64,000 nt of DNA from an uncultured Burkholderiaceae bacterium. GTDB taxonomy: Bacteria > Pseudomonadota > Gammaproteobacteria > Burkholderiales > Burkholderiaceae_B. Of this stretch, positions 53,707-63,206 are shown piece by piece. Below the pieces are notes generated by a model that worked only from the letters and a program-made list of their open reading frames with translations, did no database searches and was not told the DNA's origin. A program made the translations under genes and the position numbers. How positions within the stretch are numbered: position 1 is the stretch's first letter; each line of letters begins with the position of its first letter. The DNA is taken from NCBI GenBank assembly GCA_934525625.1, contig CAKSZL010000001.1, positions 372,001-436,000 on the forward strand, given 5' to 3'.

Positions 53707-53982
53707 TTACCTCTTGGCCTTCTTGTCCGCTGCGTGGCCCTTGAACGTACGGGTCAGCGCGAACTCGCCGAGCTTGTGGCCGACCATGTTCTCGTTGATG
53801 TAAACGGGAACGTGCTGGCGGCCATTGTGCACAGCAATCGTCAGCCCGATGAATTCGGGCAGGATGGTGGAACGGCGGGACCAGGTCTTGATCGGCCGTT
53901 TGTCGTTGCCCGCAACGGCTGCATCGATCTTCTTGATCAAATGCGCGTCGACGAATGGGCCTTTTTTGATCGAACGTGACAT
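53707..53982 (-). CDS. rpsS: 30S ribosomal protein S19
   Basis: The 91-residue protein starts [20 protein letters not shown] and has the S19 signature [33 protein letters not shown]. It binds the head of 16S rRNA with S13. Normal length and position after rplB. Confidence 0.97.
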   Translation of the reverse strand: MSRSIKKGPFVDAHLIKKIDAAVAGNDKRPIKTWSRRSTILPEFIGLTIAVHNGRQHVPVYINENMVGHKLGEFALTRTFKGHAADKKAKR

Positions 53983-53994
53983 TGTGTTCGCCCC

Positions 53995-54822
53995 TTACTT
54001 GCGCTTGCGACGCGAGACAATCATGTTGTCCGTGCGCTTGTTACGACGAGTCCGATAACCCTTGGTGGGAGTGCCCCACGGGCTGACGGGCTCACGACCT
54101 TCGCCTGTACGGCCTTCGCCACCGCCGTGCGGGTGATCGACCGGGTTCATGGCCACACCGCGAACGGTGGGGCGCACGCCACGCCAGCGCACCGCGCCGG
54201 CCTTGCCGATCTGGCGCAGGCTGTGCTCTTCGTTGCCGACTTCGCCGATGGTGGCGCGGCAATCGATGTGAACACGGCGCACTTCGCCGGAACGCAGGCG
54301 AACCTGGGCGTAGACGCCTTCACGAGCCAGCAGCACGGCGGAAGCGCCGGCCGAGCGAGCCAGTTGAGCACCCTTGCCGGGTTGCATTTCGATGCAGTGG
54401 ATAGTCGCACCGACGGGGATGTTGCGGATGGGCAGCGTGTTGCCGGCGCGGATGGGAGCATCCTTGCCCGACAGCAGCGTGGCACCCACTTCGAGGCCGC
54501 GGGGAGCGATGATGTAACGGCGTTCGCCGTCTGCGTAGCAGAGCAGGGCGATGTGCGCGGTACGGTTGGGGTCGTATTCCAGGCGTTCGACCTTGGCGGC
54601 GATGCCGTCCTTGTTGCGACGGAAATCGATGACGCGGTAGTGCTGCTTGTGACCGCCCCCACGATGGCGCACGGTGATGTGGCCATTGTTGTTACGGCCC
54701 GAGCCGCGCGATTTCTTTTCGAGCAGGCCGGCGAAGGGAGCGCCCTTGTGCAGATTGGGCGTCACCACCTTGATCATGCCGCGGCGGCCGGCGGAAGTAG
54801 GCTTGACTTTAACGAGTGCCAT
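53995..54822 (-). CDS. rplB: 50S ribosomal protein L2
   Basis: The 275-residue protein has [20 protein letters not shown] (about 50-69) and the C-terminal signature [20 protein letters not shown] with the functional histidine, close to the peptidyl-transferase centre. It starts immediately after the rplW stop (adjacent bases). Confidence 0.97.
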   Translation of the reverse strand: MALVKVKPTSAGRRGMIKVVTPNLHKGAPFAGLLEKKSRGSGRNNNGHITVRHRGGGHKQHYRVIDFRRNKDGIAAKVERLEYDPNRTAHIALLCYADGERRYIIAPRGLEVGATLLSGKDAPIRAGNTLPIRNIPVGATIHCIEMQPGKGAQLARSAGASAVLLAREGVYAQVRLRSGEVRRVHIDCRATIGEVGNEEHSLRQIGKAGAVRWRGVRPTVRGVAMNPVDHPHGGGEGRTGEGREPVSPWGTPTKGYRTRRNKRTDNMIVSRRKRK

Positions 54823-55119
54823 TTAGTTCACCTCCGTAAAGTCGAGTTCCTGGCCCGGCTTGAGGGACACGTAGGCCTTGCGCACGTTTTTGCGGCGGCC
54901 GATGAAGCGGCCAAAGCGCTTCTCTTTGCCCTTCTGGTTCAGGACCTGAACCGATTCGACTTCAACCTTGAACAACAGCTCGACCGCGGCCTTGATTTCA
55001 GGCTTGGTGGCGTCGGTAGCCACGCGCAAGGCGATCTGCTGGGTTTTGTCGGCGACGAACGTGGCCTTTTCGGTCACGATCGGAGCCAGAATGACTTGCA
55101 TAAGACGTTCGGCGTTCAT
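54823..55119 (-). CDS. rplW: 50S ribosomal protein L23
   Basis: The 98-residue protein starts [40 protein letters not shown] and the [19 protein letters not shown] block are family features. It sits at the exit tunnel, the docking site for trigger factor and SRP. Its start overlaps the rplD stop by four bases. Confidence 0.97.
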   Translation of the reverse strand: MNAERLMQVILAPIVTEKATFVADKTQQIALRVATDATKPEIKAAVELLFKVEVESVQVLNQKGKEKRFGRFIGRRKNVRKAYVSLKPGQELDFTEVN

Positions 55120-55736
55120 CCCAGCATCTCCTCGAGTTGAGCGATAGCCGGCTTGGTGATCAGCACTTTCTTGTAGTGGATCAGCGAGAGCGGATCAGCG
55201 TAACGCGTTTCGACCACGGCGACGTGCGGCAGGTTGCGCGTAGCCAGGTACAGGTTCTCGTCGACCGTATCGGTGATGATCAGGACGGAATCCAGACCCA
55301 TGCCCTTGAGCTTGGAGGCTGCCTCTTTGGTCTTGGGCGTGTCGAGCAGGAAGCTGTCAACGACGGCGATGCGGTCTTCGCGGGCCAGTTGCGAGAGGAT
55401 CGACCGGATGCCGGCGCGATACATCTTCTTGTTGACCTTCTGCGAGAAGTTTTCTTCAGGCGAGTTCGGGAAAATGCGACCGCCTCCACGCCACAGGGGC
55501 GAGGACGTCATACCGGCGCGGGCGCGGCCCGTGCCTTTCTGGCGCCAAGGCTTCTTGGTGCTGTGCTTGACTTCGGCGCGGTCTTTCTGGGCGCGGTTGC
55601 CGCCACGGGCATTGGCCTGGAAAGCCACGACGACCTGGTGCACCAGCGCTTCGTTGAAGTCGCGGCCGAACACGGTGTCGGGAGCGTCGATCGTCGCGGA
55701 CGATTGACCTTGTTCGTTCAGGAGCTTGAGTTCCAT
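55116..55736 (-). CDS. rplD: 50S ribosomal protein L4
   Basis: The 206-residue protein has the [35 protein letters not shown] tunnel-loop region (about 57-92) and [18 protein letters not shown] at the end. In E. coli L4 represses its own operon through the S10 leader; whether that holds here is open, since rpsJ is not first in this transcript. Confidence 0.97.
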   Translation of the reverse strand: MELKLLNEQGQSSATIDAPDTVFGRDFNEALVHQVVVAFQANARGGNRAQKDRAEVKHSTKKPWRQKGTGRARAGMTSSPLWRGGGRIFPNSPEENFSQKVNKKMYRAGIRSILSQLAREDRIAVVDSFLLDTPKTKEAASKLKGMGLDSVLIITDTVDENLYLATRNLPHVAVVETRYADPLSLIHYKKVLITKPAIAQLEEMLG

Positions 55737-55739
55737 GGA

Positions 55740-56429
55740 TTAGGCTCCTTTCTTGCCGAGCATCTTGACGGCCGGACGCACGACGATGTCTGCGTTCTTG
55801 TGGCCGGGCACAGCGCCGCGAACCAGCAGCAGACCGCGTTCGGCGTCGACGCGAACGATGTCGAGATTCTGGACGGTACGGGTGACGTCACCCATGTGAC
55901 CGGACATTTTCTTGCCGGGGAAGATGCGGCCGGGATCTTGCGCCTGACCGATCGAGCCGGGCACGCGGTGCGAAACCGAGTTACCGTGCGAGCGGCGCTG
56001 GCCACTGAAGTTGTGGCGCTTGATGGTGCCGGCAAAGCCTTTACCGATCGTGGTGCCCGTTACGTCGACCTTCTGGCCGGCTTCGAAAATGCTTTCGACG
56101 GCCAGCACGGCGCCAGGCGCAAATTCAGCGGCCTTGGCGGGATCGAGACGGAATTCTTTGAGGGCGCTGCCAGCTTCGACGCCGGCTTTGGCGAAGTGCC
56201 CAGCGGCGGGTTTGCTGACGCGCGACGCGCGGCGCGTGCCGTACGTCACTTGCACAGCCGCATAGCCATCGACTTCGGGAGTCTTGACCTGGGCGACGCG
56301 ATTGTTGGACACGTCCAGCACGGTCACCGGAATGCTTTCGCCTTCCTCGGTGAAAATGCGGGTCATGCCAACCTTACGCCCTAGCAGCCCAAGCCGGTAC
56401 GCGGCAGGCGTAGGTGTCGGGTTCGACAT
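55740..56429 (-). CDS. rplC: 50S ribosomal protein L3
   Basis: The 229-residue protein starts at ATG 56429 ([20 protein letters not shown]) with GGAG upstream; an ATG four codons earlier (56441) overlaps that site and was rejected. [20 protein letters not shown] and [16 protein letters not shown] are L3 signatures. It is the first gene of the transcript; rpsJ, which precedes rplC in the standard S10 operon, is not present upstream. Confidence 0.95.
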   Translation of the reverse strand: MSNPTPTPAAYRLGLLGRKVGMTRIFTEEGESIPVTVLDVSNNRVAQVKTPEVDGYAAVQVTYGTRRASRVSKPAAGHFAKAGVEAGSALKEFRLDPAKAAEFAPGAVLAVESIFEAGQKVDVTGTTIGKGFAGTIKRHNFSGQRRSHGNSVSHRVPGSIGQAQDPGRIFPGKKMSGHMGDVTRTVQNLDIVRVDAERGLLLVRGAVPGHKNADIVVRPAVKMLGKKGA

Positions 56430-56653
56430 CGTTTTCTCCATTCCTGGCTGCGATTGGCCAGGGCTAATTAAGTTTCTTACTGCTGGTTTTACTGCACTGC
56501 TTTTTGTACTACCGGTTTTGTACTGCTACTATTTTGTGCCGCCGCCGCACACCGCTACCAAACACTTCACGGCAAGCCCAAGCCTTTTGTGACAAAGCAA
56601 CAAAGCTTTTGCGGCCAATAGCAATACCCAGCCTTTTTAGGCTAAGCCCTTCA
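56430..56653 (-). other. Leader region of the rplC ribosomal transcript
   Basis: About 220 bases between the promoter and rplC contain no gene. AGCCTTTTTAGGCT (56630-56643) is a short hairpin just after the promoter. The middle has repeated TACTGC/TACTAC-like units (56475-56530). The length suits an untranslated regulatory leader, but no known ribosomal-leader consensus was recognised. Confidence 0.4.
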
Positions 56654-56682
56654 CTTTAACATGCCTGGCGCTTTTTACGCAA
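56654..56682 (-). promoter_or_regulatory. Promoter of the rplC-rpsQ cluster
   Basis: On the reverse strand TTGCGT (rc of 56677-56682) and TTAAAG (rc of 56654-56659) are 17 bases apart, a good sigma70 promoter. It is the only good candidate in the gap and would give a leader of about 220 bases. Confidence 0.6.
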
Positions 56683-56769
56683 ATAGGGTAAGGGCAACTT
56701 GGTAAAAAGGCGACAGGGTGGCGAGGATACCAGCGGATCGGCGCCGTGCCTTTCAAAACCATAGGTGTC

Positions 56770-56791
56770 TTGACAGTATCTGCCTAGACAA
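56770..56791. promoter_or_regulatory. Candidate MarR operator 1
   Basis: TTGACAGTATCTGCCTAGAC (56770-56789) lies 14 bp before the MarR start. Its reverse reads GTCTAGGCAGATACTGTC, sharing AGATACTGTC and TCTAG elements with the dyad at 57351. It is a likely autoregulatory site. Confidence 0.5.
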
Positions 56792-56804
56792 TAATAATAG
56801 CGCC

Positions 56805-57272
56805 ATGCAAGCCTCCGCTACCCCGCCCGAACAGCTGTCTCCCACATCCGAAGAAAGCATCGGGCTGTTGATCAAGCAAGTATTGGCCTCCATGTCCCGC
56901 ATGGCCGATCGGGGCATGGCCGACATCGGCCTTACAGTCATGCAGTGGCGGCCCCTGATGCTGATTTATCAGGGTAAAGCCGATACCGCCGCCGAGCTCG
57001 CCCGCCTGGCGGAGGTCGACACCGGGGCGATGACGCGCACCCTGGATCGCCTGGAATCCAAAGGCCTGCTGCGCCGGCTACGCAGCACCGAGGACCGCCG
57101 CATGAACAAGCTCGAACTCACCCCAAGCGGCTGCGAGGCCGCGCAACAATGCCCCGCCATCCTTACCAGCATGCTGCGGCACCATCTGCGAGACTTCAAC
57201 AAACAGGAAGTCGACCAACTGCGCGGGTTCCTGCGGCGCATGCTCGTCAATGGCGTCCAGCCGTCGAAATGA
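56805..57272 (+). CDS. MarR family transcriptional regulator
   Basis: The 155-residue repressor (ATG 56805, MQASATPPEQLSPTSEESIG) has the MarR winged helix: TAAELARLAEVDTGAMTRTL and DRLESKGLLRRLRSTEDRRM with the wing. An in-frame start 29 codons upstream would cross the promoter. It is 117 bp upstream of a tripartite efflux operon on the same strand, with a shared operator-like motif before each, so it is the probable repressor of the pump. Confidence 0.92.
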   Translation: MQASATPPEQLSPTSEESIGLLIKQVLASMSRMADRGMADIGLTVMQWRPLMLIYQGKADTAAELARLAEVDTGAMTRTLDRLESKGLLRRLRSTEDRRMNKLELTPSGCEAAQQCPAILTSMLRHHLRDFNKQEVDQLRGFLRRMLVNGVQPSK

Positions 57273-57350
57273 GGCGCGCTGCCCGGCCCCGGCACGCGTA
57301 CCGCATCCGCACTGGGAGGCGCTTTTTTTTAACCAATTAACTGCCTAATC

Positions 57351-57372
57351 AGATACCGACTAGACAGTATCT
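57351..57372. promoter_or_regulatory. Candidate MarR operator 2, before the efflux operon
   Basis: AGATAC-CGACTAGACA-GTATCT is a 22-bp imperfect palindrome with perfect 6-bp outer arms, 18 bp before the outer-membrane gene. It shares CTAGACAGTATCT-type elements with the site before marR. Binding would block the promoter/ribosome region of the pump. Confidence 0.6.
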
Positions 57373-57389
57373 TTCAGCTAAATGTCAGC

Positions 57390-58850
57390 ATGAAGCGATT
57401 GTTTCTTCCTCTCGCCCTGATTTTTCCCCTGGCCGCCTGCGCGCCGATGCGCGACGGCCCGCCCGCCGCCACCGCCCTGGAGCCGGCCGCGCTGGCGCTG
57501 CAAGCCCAGCCCGGCATGACATGGCCCGATCAGCGCTGGTGGCGGCGCTACGGCGACGAACAACTGGACGCCGTGATCGACACCGCGCTGACGGGCAGTC
57601 CCGACATGGCTGTTGCCGAGTCTCGGCTGCGCCAAGCGCAAGCCGCCGCCGACGCCGCGCAGGCGCCGCTGTGGCCTTCGGCGCAAGCCGGCTACCAGCA
57701 GACGCGCCAGCGCTACAGCGCCACCTACATCTATCCTGAGCCATTGGGCGGCTCGGTGGGCAGCGATGCCAGGTTGGCGCTGGACGCCAGCTACGAACTC
57801 GACCTCTGGCACAAGAACCGCTCCGCACTGCAAGCGGCGCGTTCGCGCGCCGAGGCGGCCCGGGCCGAGGCCCAATGGGCGCACAACGTGCTCGTGCTGG
57901 CCATCGTGCAAGCCTATGCCGATCTTCAGAATGCCTACGCCCAGCGCGAGGTACTGCGGCGTTCGCTGAAACGCGCCGACGAAGTGCTGGCCCTGACGCG
58001 GGGACGCTTCAACGCCGGACTGGACACTCAGGTGGAGGTGCGCCAGGCCGAGGCCATGCACGCCGACACCCAGGTGCAATCCAGCCAGGTCGAGGCCGAC
58101 ATCGCCCGCCTGAACAATCAATTGGCGGCCCTGCGCGGCGCCAGCCCGTCGGCGTCCAGGCCCTTGCTGGCCGCCACGCTGCGCCCGCCCGGACAACTGC
58201 TGCCCGAACAGATTCCGCTGGAACTGCTCGGACGCCGTCCCGACATCGCCGCCGCGCGCTGGCAGGCCGAGGCCACCGGCGCGGAAGTGGACGTCGCCAA
58301 GAAACGCTTCTACCCCAACGTCAACCTGACGGCCTTCGCCGGCATGCTGACGCTAGGCACCGGCATGCTGTTCGACCACGCCAGCCGCATGGCCGGCATC
58401 GGGCCCGCCATCAGCCTGCCGCTGTTCGAAGGCGGCCGCCTGAACGCCGAACTGGGCGCCGCGCGCGCCAGGCGCGACGAGGCTATCGCCCACTACAACC
58501 AAGCGGTGCTGACTGGAGTACGCGAGGTGGCCGATGCGCTGGACGGCCTGCGCCTGCTGGCCCGGGAGGCCGAGCACCAGCACGCCGCGCGCCAGGCCAC
58601 CCAGTCCGCCTACGACTTGGCCCTGGATCGCTACCGCGCCGGCCTGGGCAACTACCTGACGGTGCTCGCCGCCCAATCCGGCGTGCTCGAACAGGATCGC
58701 CGCGACACCGCGCTGGCGGCGCGAGCCCGGCGCCTGGACGCAGCGCTGGCCACGGCGCTGGGCGGCGGCTACGACGCCGCTGCCACAAACAGCGAGGCCG
58801 ACGCGGCCGGCTCCGCAACAGACGCCACCGCCTCCGGGCAGGGCGATTGA
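57390..58850 (+). CDS. Outer-membrane efflux lipoprotein, NodT/OprM (TolC-like) family
   Basis: The 486-residue lipoprotein has a signal peptide with lipobox LAAC (Cys17). Two TolC-like repeats follow (about 55-250 and 265-465); RWWRRYGDEQLDAVIDTALT and ELLGRRPDIAAARWQAEATG are classic NodT-family motifs. It forms the outer-membrane duct of the pump encoded by the next two genes. A Ser/Ala/Thr-rich tail of some 25 residues is unremarkable. Confidence 0.92.
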   Translation: MKRLFLPLALIFPLAACAPMRDGPPAATALEPAALALQAQPGMTWPDQRWWRRYGDEQLDAVIDTALTGSPDMAVAESRLRQAQAAADAAQAPLWPSAQAGYQQTRQRYSATYIYPEPLGGSVGSDARLALDASYELDLWHKNRSALQAARSRAEAARAEAQWAHNVLVLAIVQAYADLQNAYAQREVLRRSLKRADEVLALTRGRFNAGLDTQVEVRQAEAMHADTQVQSSQVEADIARLNNQLAALRGASPSASRPLLAATLRPPGQLLPEQIPLELLGRRPDIAAARWQAEATGAEVDVAKKRFYPNVNLTAFAGMLTLGTGMLFDHASRMAGIGPAISLPLFEGGRLNAELGAARARRDEAIAHYNQAVLTGVREVADALDGLRLLAREAEHQHAARQATQSAYDLALDRYRAGLGNYLTVLAAQSGVLEQDRRDTALAARARRLDAALATALGGGYDAAATNSEADAAGSATDATASGQGD

Positions 58851-58911
58851 ACCGGCCGGACGTCCCCTCCCTTCCGATTCTTACGACTCCGATCCACGCA
58901 TCGTTCCCACC

Positions 58912-60099
58912 ATGACAGCAAGCTCCTCTTCTTCCCCGCTCCGCCATCGTCTGCTCTGGCTGGCCGGCGCCGTCTTTCTACTGCTCGCGCTCGGCTACGG
59001 CCTGTGGTGGTGGCTGTACAGCTCCCATTACGAATCGACCGACGACGCCTACGTACACGGCAACCTGGTGCAGGTTACGCCGCAGGTGAACGGCACGGTC
59101 GTCTCCATCGCCGCCGACGATACCCAGGCCGTGCGCGGCGGCCAGACGCTAATCCAGCTGGACGCCACCGACGCCGACATCGCGCTCGAACAGGCCGGCG
59201 CCAGGTTGGCCCAGGCCGTGCGCCAAGTGCGTACGCGCTACGTGCAGAACGACGCGCTGCAAGCCGACGTGGACGTCAAGCAGGCCAACGTGACGCAGGC
59301 GCGCTCCGAACTGAGCCGCGCTCGCGCGGACCTGGCCAGGCGCCAGGGCCTGTCGCGCAGCGGCGGCGTCAGCGGCGAGGAATTGCAACACGCGCAGGAC
59401 GCATTGCGCCGCGCCGAGGCCGGTCTGGCGCAGGCGCGGGCCGCGCTGGAAGCGGCCAAGGCCACCCTGGGCACCAACCGCGCGCTGACGCAAGGCACCG
59501 ACATCGCCAGCCACCCGGACGTGCGGCACGCCGCCGCGCAGGTGCATGCCGCATGGCTGGCTCGCGTCCGCACCGCGCTGCCCGCGCCCGTGGGCGGCAT
59601 CGTCGCGCGGCGCAACGTGCAGGTCGGCCAGAAAGTCGCCGCGGGCGCGCCGCTGATGAGCATCGTGGCGCTGGATCAGCTTTGGGTCAAAGCCAACTTC
59701 AAGGAAAACCAACTGCGCCGCATGCGCGTGGGCCAGCCAGTCACGCTGGAAGCCGACCTGTACGGGGGCGCGGTGAGCTATCACGGCGTCATCACCGGCC
59801 TGGACGCCGGCACGGGCGGCGCCTTCGCGCTGCTGCCCGCGCAAAATGCCAGCGGCAACTGGATCAAGGTCGTGCAGCGTGTTCCCGTGCGCATCGGGTT
59901 GGATTCCCGGGAACTGGCCGAGCACCCCTTGCGCATCGGGCTGTCCATGAACGTCACCGTCGACGTCGGCGATGAGGGCCAGCCCCACGCGCACCCCGCG
60001 CCCGAGCAAGCCGTGCTGCGCACCGAGGCGCTGAAATCGGACCGGAGCGGCGCCGACGCGCTGGTTCAACGCATCATCCAGGAAAACCTCGCATCATGA
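58912..60099 (+). CDS. emrA: Membrane fusion protein, HlyD/EmrA family
   Basis: The 395-residue periplasmic adaptor has a short cytoplasmic N-terminus, one membrane helix (LLWLAGAVFLLLALGYGLWW), a lipoyl/beta-barrel domain (STDDAYVHGNLVQVTPQVNG at about 43-62) and a coiled-coil hairpin (about 95-200). WVKANFKENQLRRMRVGQPV is an EmrA-specific block. It links the MFS pump to the outer-membrane duct and overlaps the pump gene by four bases. Confidence 0.92.
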   Translation: MTASSSSSPLRHRLLWLAGAVFLLLALGYGLWWWLYSSHYESTDDAYVHGNLVQVTPQVNGTVVSIAADDTQAVRGGQTLIQLDATDADIALEQAGARLAQAVRQVRTRYVQNDALQADVDVKQANVTQARSELSRARADLARRQGLSRSGGVSGEELQHAQDALRRAEAGLAQARAALEAAKATLGTNRALTQGTDIASHPDVRHAAAQVHAAWLARVRTALPAPVGGIVARRNVQVGQKVAAGAPLMSIVALDQLWVKANFKENQLRRMRVGQPVTLEADLYGGAVSYHGVITGLDAGTGGAFALLPAQNASGNWIKVVQRVPVRIGLDSRELAEHPLRIGLSMNVTVDVGDEGQPHAHPAPEQAVLRTEALKSDRSGADALVQRIIQENLAS

Positions 60100-61712
60100 G
60101 CCGCGCACCCGACGCCTCCATACCCGCGGAATCGGGCGGCGGGAGCCAGGCCCGTCCGCCCGCGCCGGCAGCCCATCCTCCGCTGCGGGGCGCCACGCTG
60201 GCCGTGGGCTCGCTGGCGCTGTCCACCGCGGTGTTCATGAACGTGCTGGACACGTCCATCGCCAACGTTTCCATTCCCACCATCGCCGGCGATCTAGGCG
60301 TCAGCAGCAGCCAGGGCACCTGGGTCATCACTTCGTTCGGCGTGGCCAACGCCATCACGGTGCCGCTGACGGGCTGGCTGACCCAGCGTTTCGGACAGGT
60401 GCGGCTGTTCGTGCTGTCCACCCTGCTGTTCGTCATCGCCTCGTGGCTGTGCGGATTCGCCCCCTCGCTGGAAGCGCTGGTGGCGTTCCGCGTGCTGCAG
60501 GGCGTGGTGGCCGGGCCGATGATTCCGCTGTCGCAGGCCCTGATGCTGGCCAGTTTTCCGCGCGAGAAGGCCGGCATGGCGCTGGCGATATGGGCCATGA
60601 CGACGCTGGTGGCGCCGGTGGCCGGGCCGCTGCTGGGCGGCTGGATATCGGACACCTATTCCTGGCCCTGGATTTTCTACATCAACGTGCCCGTCGGCCT
60701 GCTGGCCGCCTGGCTCAGTTGGCGCATCTACCGCCACCGCGAATCGCCCACCCGCCGCCTGCCCATAGACAAGGTCGGGCTGGCGCTGCTGGTGGTCTGG
60801 GTCGGCGCGTTGCAGATCATGCTGGACAAAGGCCAGGAGCTGGATTGGTTCTCCAACCCGACCATCATCACGCTGGCCATCGTCTCGCTGGTGGCTTTCG
60901 TGTTCTTCCTGATCTGGGAGCTGACCGACGCCCATCCTGTCGTGGACATCAGGTTGTTCAAGCGGCGCAATTTCTCGGTCGGCGTTATCGTGCTGTCCAC
61001 CGCCTACGCCATCTTCTTCGCCAACGTGGTGCTGCTGCCGCTGTGGCTGCAGCGCTTCATGCACTACACCGCCACCGACGCCGGATGGGTGACGGCGCCC
61101 GTGGGCATTTTCGCGATCATACTGACGCCGGTCGTGGGGCGCATGCTGGTCAAGCGCGATCCGCGCCACCTGGTTACCTTCGCCTTCCTGGTGTTCGCCG
61201 CGGTATCTTTCATGCGCGCCGGCTTCAGCACCCAGGCCGACATCTGGACGATGATCTGGCCCACCGTGATACAGGGCGTGGCCATGGCGGCCTTCTTCGT
61301 GCCGCTGACCTCGATCACGCTGTCCGGCCTGGAGCCCGGCCGCATTCCGGCGGCCTCGGGGCTGTCGAACTTCGCCCGGCTGACGGCGGGCGCCTTCGGC
61401 ACCTCGATCACCACCACGCTTTGGGACGACCGCGCCAGCTTTCATCACGCCCGCCTGGCCGAGGCCGCCGTGCCCGGCAATCCCGGCTTCGACCAGACTG
61501 TGTCCACGCTGCAAGGCCTGGGGCTGGATGCCTCGCGGATACTGGCCTATCTGGAAAACCTGATCGGCACGCAGGCCTTTACCTTGTCGGCGCTGGACAT
61601 CTTTCATGCCTCGGCGGTGATCTTCCTGCTGCTGACGGGCCTGGTCTGGTTCGCCCGCCCGCGCAGTGTGGGCGCGAATGCCGGCGCGGCAGCGGCGAGC
61701 GGCGCGCATTGA
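60096..61712 (+). CDS. emrB: MFS multidrug transporter, DHA2 (EmrB) family
   Basis: The 538-residue transporter has 14 predicted membrane segments. VFMNVLDTSIANVSIPTIAG (about 47-66) holds the DHA2 motif D1, and PLTGWLTQRFGQVRLFVLST and PREKAGMALAIW are motif A and C regions. It exports hydrophobic drugs with the proton gradient. ATG 60096 overlaps the emrA stop. Confidence 0.93.
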   Translation: MSRAPDASIPAESGGGSQARPPAPAAHPPLRGATLAVGSLALSTAVFMNVLDTSIANVSIPTIAGDLGVSSSQGTWVITSFGVANAITVPLTGWLTQRFGQVRLFVLSTLLFVIASWLCGFAPSLEALVAFRVLQGVVAGPMIPLSQALMLASFPREKAGMALAIWAMTTLVAPVAGPLLGGWISDTYSWPWIFYINVPVGLLAAWLSWRIYRHRESPTRRLPIDKVGLALLVVWVGALQIMLDKGQELDWFSNPTIITLAIVSLVAFVFFLIWELTDAHPVVDIRLFKRRNFSVGVIVLSTAYAIFFANVVLLPLWLQRFMHYTATDAGWVTAPVGIFAIILTPVVGRMLVKRDPRHLVTFAFLVFAAVSFMRAGFSTQADIWTMIWPTVIQGVAMAAFFVPLTSITLSGLEPGRIPAASGLSNFARLTAGAFGTSITTTLWDDRASFHHARLAEAAVPGNPGFDQTVSTLQGLGLDASRILAYLENLIGTQAFTLSALDIFHASAVIFLLLTGLVWFARPRSVGANAGAAAASGAH

Positions 61713-61800
61713 ACGCAAACACAGCTTGGCCGCATTGATAGCCCGACGCCACTCAAGCTACTATCGGCTTATAGGCAGTCAACCATCAACAGGAGCCAGC

Positions 61801-63138
61801 ATGGTTGCGTTTTCCCATTCCGCGGCCTTGCGCGGCGCCATCGTTACCGTCAATGGCGATCCGTTCAGCCAGCCCGACCATCAGGCGCTGAGCTACGAGG
61901 CCGATGGCCTGATCCTGATCGACCACGGCCGCATCACGGCCGTCGGCGACTACAGCCGCCTGCGCCACGACATCGGTACGCGCCCGCTTGCGCATTACCC
62001 CAACGCGTTGCTGCTGCCGGGCTTCATCGATACGCACGTCCACTATCCGCAGACGCAGATCATCGGCGCCTACGGCGCGCAGCTAATCGAATGGCTGGAG
62101 CAATACACCTTCGTGGCCGAACAGCAGTTCTCGGACGAGCGCCATGCGCACGCGGTGGCCGATGTCTTTCTGCGCGAAACGCTGCGCGCAGGCACCACGA
62201 CCGCCGCGGTCTACTGTACGTCGCACCCCGCTTCGGTCGACGCCTATTTCGGCGCCGCCGAAAAACTGGGGGTGCGCACCATCGCGGGCAAGGTCATGAT
62301 GGACCGCAACGCCCCCACGGCGTTGCTGGACACCGCGCAATCCAGCTACGACGACTCGCTCGCGCTGATCGAGCGCTGGCACGGCAAGGGGCGCTTGTCC
62401 TATGCGGTGACGCCGCGCTTCGCCCCCACCAGCACGCCCGCGCAGCTGGAAGCCGCCGGCGAGCTGTGGCAACGCCATCCGGGCACCTACATGCAAACCC
62501 ACTTGTCCGAAAACCAGAACGAAGTCGCCTGGGTGCGCGAGCTATACCCCGAGCACGACGGCTATCTGGACGTCTACGCGCATTACGGCCTGGTGGGGCC
62601 GCGCGCCGTCTACGGCCACTGCGTGCACCTGGAAGAGTCCGAATGGCAAACGCTGGCGCAAAGCGGCTCGGCCATCGCGCATTGCCCCAGCTCCAACGGC
62701 TTTCTGGGCAGCGGCCTGTTCGACTTTCGCCGCGCCCTGAGCGGCGGCCCTGGGCAACCGCCGGTGCGCACCGGCCTGGCCACCGACGTCGGCGCCGGCA
62801 CCACGCTGTCCATGCTGCGCGTCATGGGCGAGGCCTACAAAATCGCCCAACTAGGCGGCTATTCGCTGTCGGCGGCCAAGGCCTTGTATCTGGCCACCCA
62901 CGGCGCGGCGCGCTCGCTGTATCTGGACGAACACGTCGGCACGCTGCAAGCCGGCAAGGAAGCCGACATCGTCGTGCTCGACCTGCACTCCACGCCGCTC
63001 ATCGACTTCCGCATGAGGCACTGCGACAGCGTCGAAGAAGCCCTGTTCGTCCAGATGACCATGGCCGACGACCGCGCCATCAAAGCCGTTTACGTCAACG
63101 GCAAGCGGACGCACGAGCGCGGCGCGGAGACGGCCTGA
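61801..63138 (+). CDS. guaD: Guanine deaminase
   Basis: The 445-residue amidohydrolase converts guanine to xanthine. The metal site is visible: FIDTHVHYPQTQ (His79, His81), the downstream metal/active-site histidines in QTHLSENQNEVAW and GHCVHLEE, and the aspartate in GLATDVGAGTTLSMLRVM. YGAQLIEWLEQYTFVAEQQF is diagnostic for guanine deaminases. ATG 61801 lies behind AGGAG. With the next gene it suggests purine use as nitrogen source. Confidence 0.94.
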   Translation: MVAFSHSAALRGAIVTVNGDPFSQPDHQALSYEADGLILIDHGRITAVGDYSRLRHDIGTRPLAHYPNALLLPGFIDTHVHYPQTQIIGAYGAQLIEWLEQYTFVAEQQFSDERHAHAVADVFLRETLRAGTTTAAVYCTSHPASVDAYFGAAEKLGVRTIAGKVMMDRNAPTALLDTAQSSYDDSLALIERWHGKGRLSYAVTPRFAPTSTPAQLEAAGELWQRHPGTYMQTHLSENQNEVAWVRELYPEHDGYLDVYAHYGLVGPRAVYGHCVHLEESEWQTLAQSGSAIAHCPSSNGFLGSGLFDFRRALSGGPGQPPVRTGLATDVGAGTTLSMLRVMGEAYKIAQLGGYSLSAAKALYLATHGAARSLYLDEHVGTLQAGKEADIVVLDLHSTPLIDFRMRHCDSVEEALFVQMTMADDRAIKAVYVNGKRTHERGAETA

Positions 63139-63206
63139 AATAAGCGCTCCCAGCCACGCAAGCCGGAGGCTCTTGCCGCGCGGCGCCATCCGAAGCCGTT
63201 TTGCCG

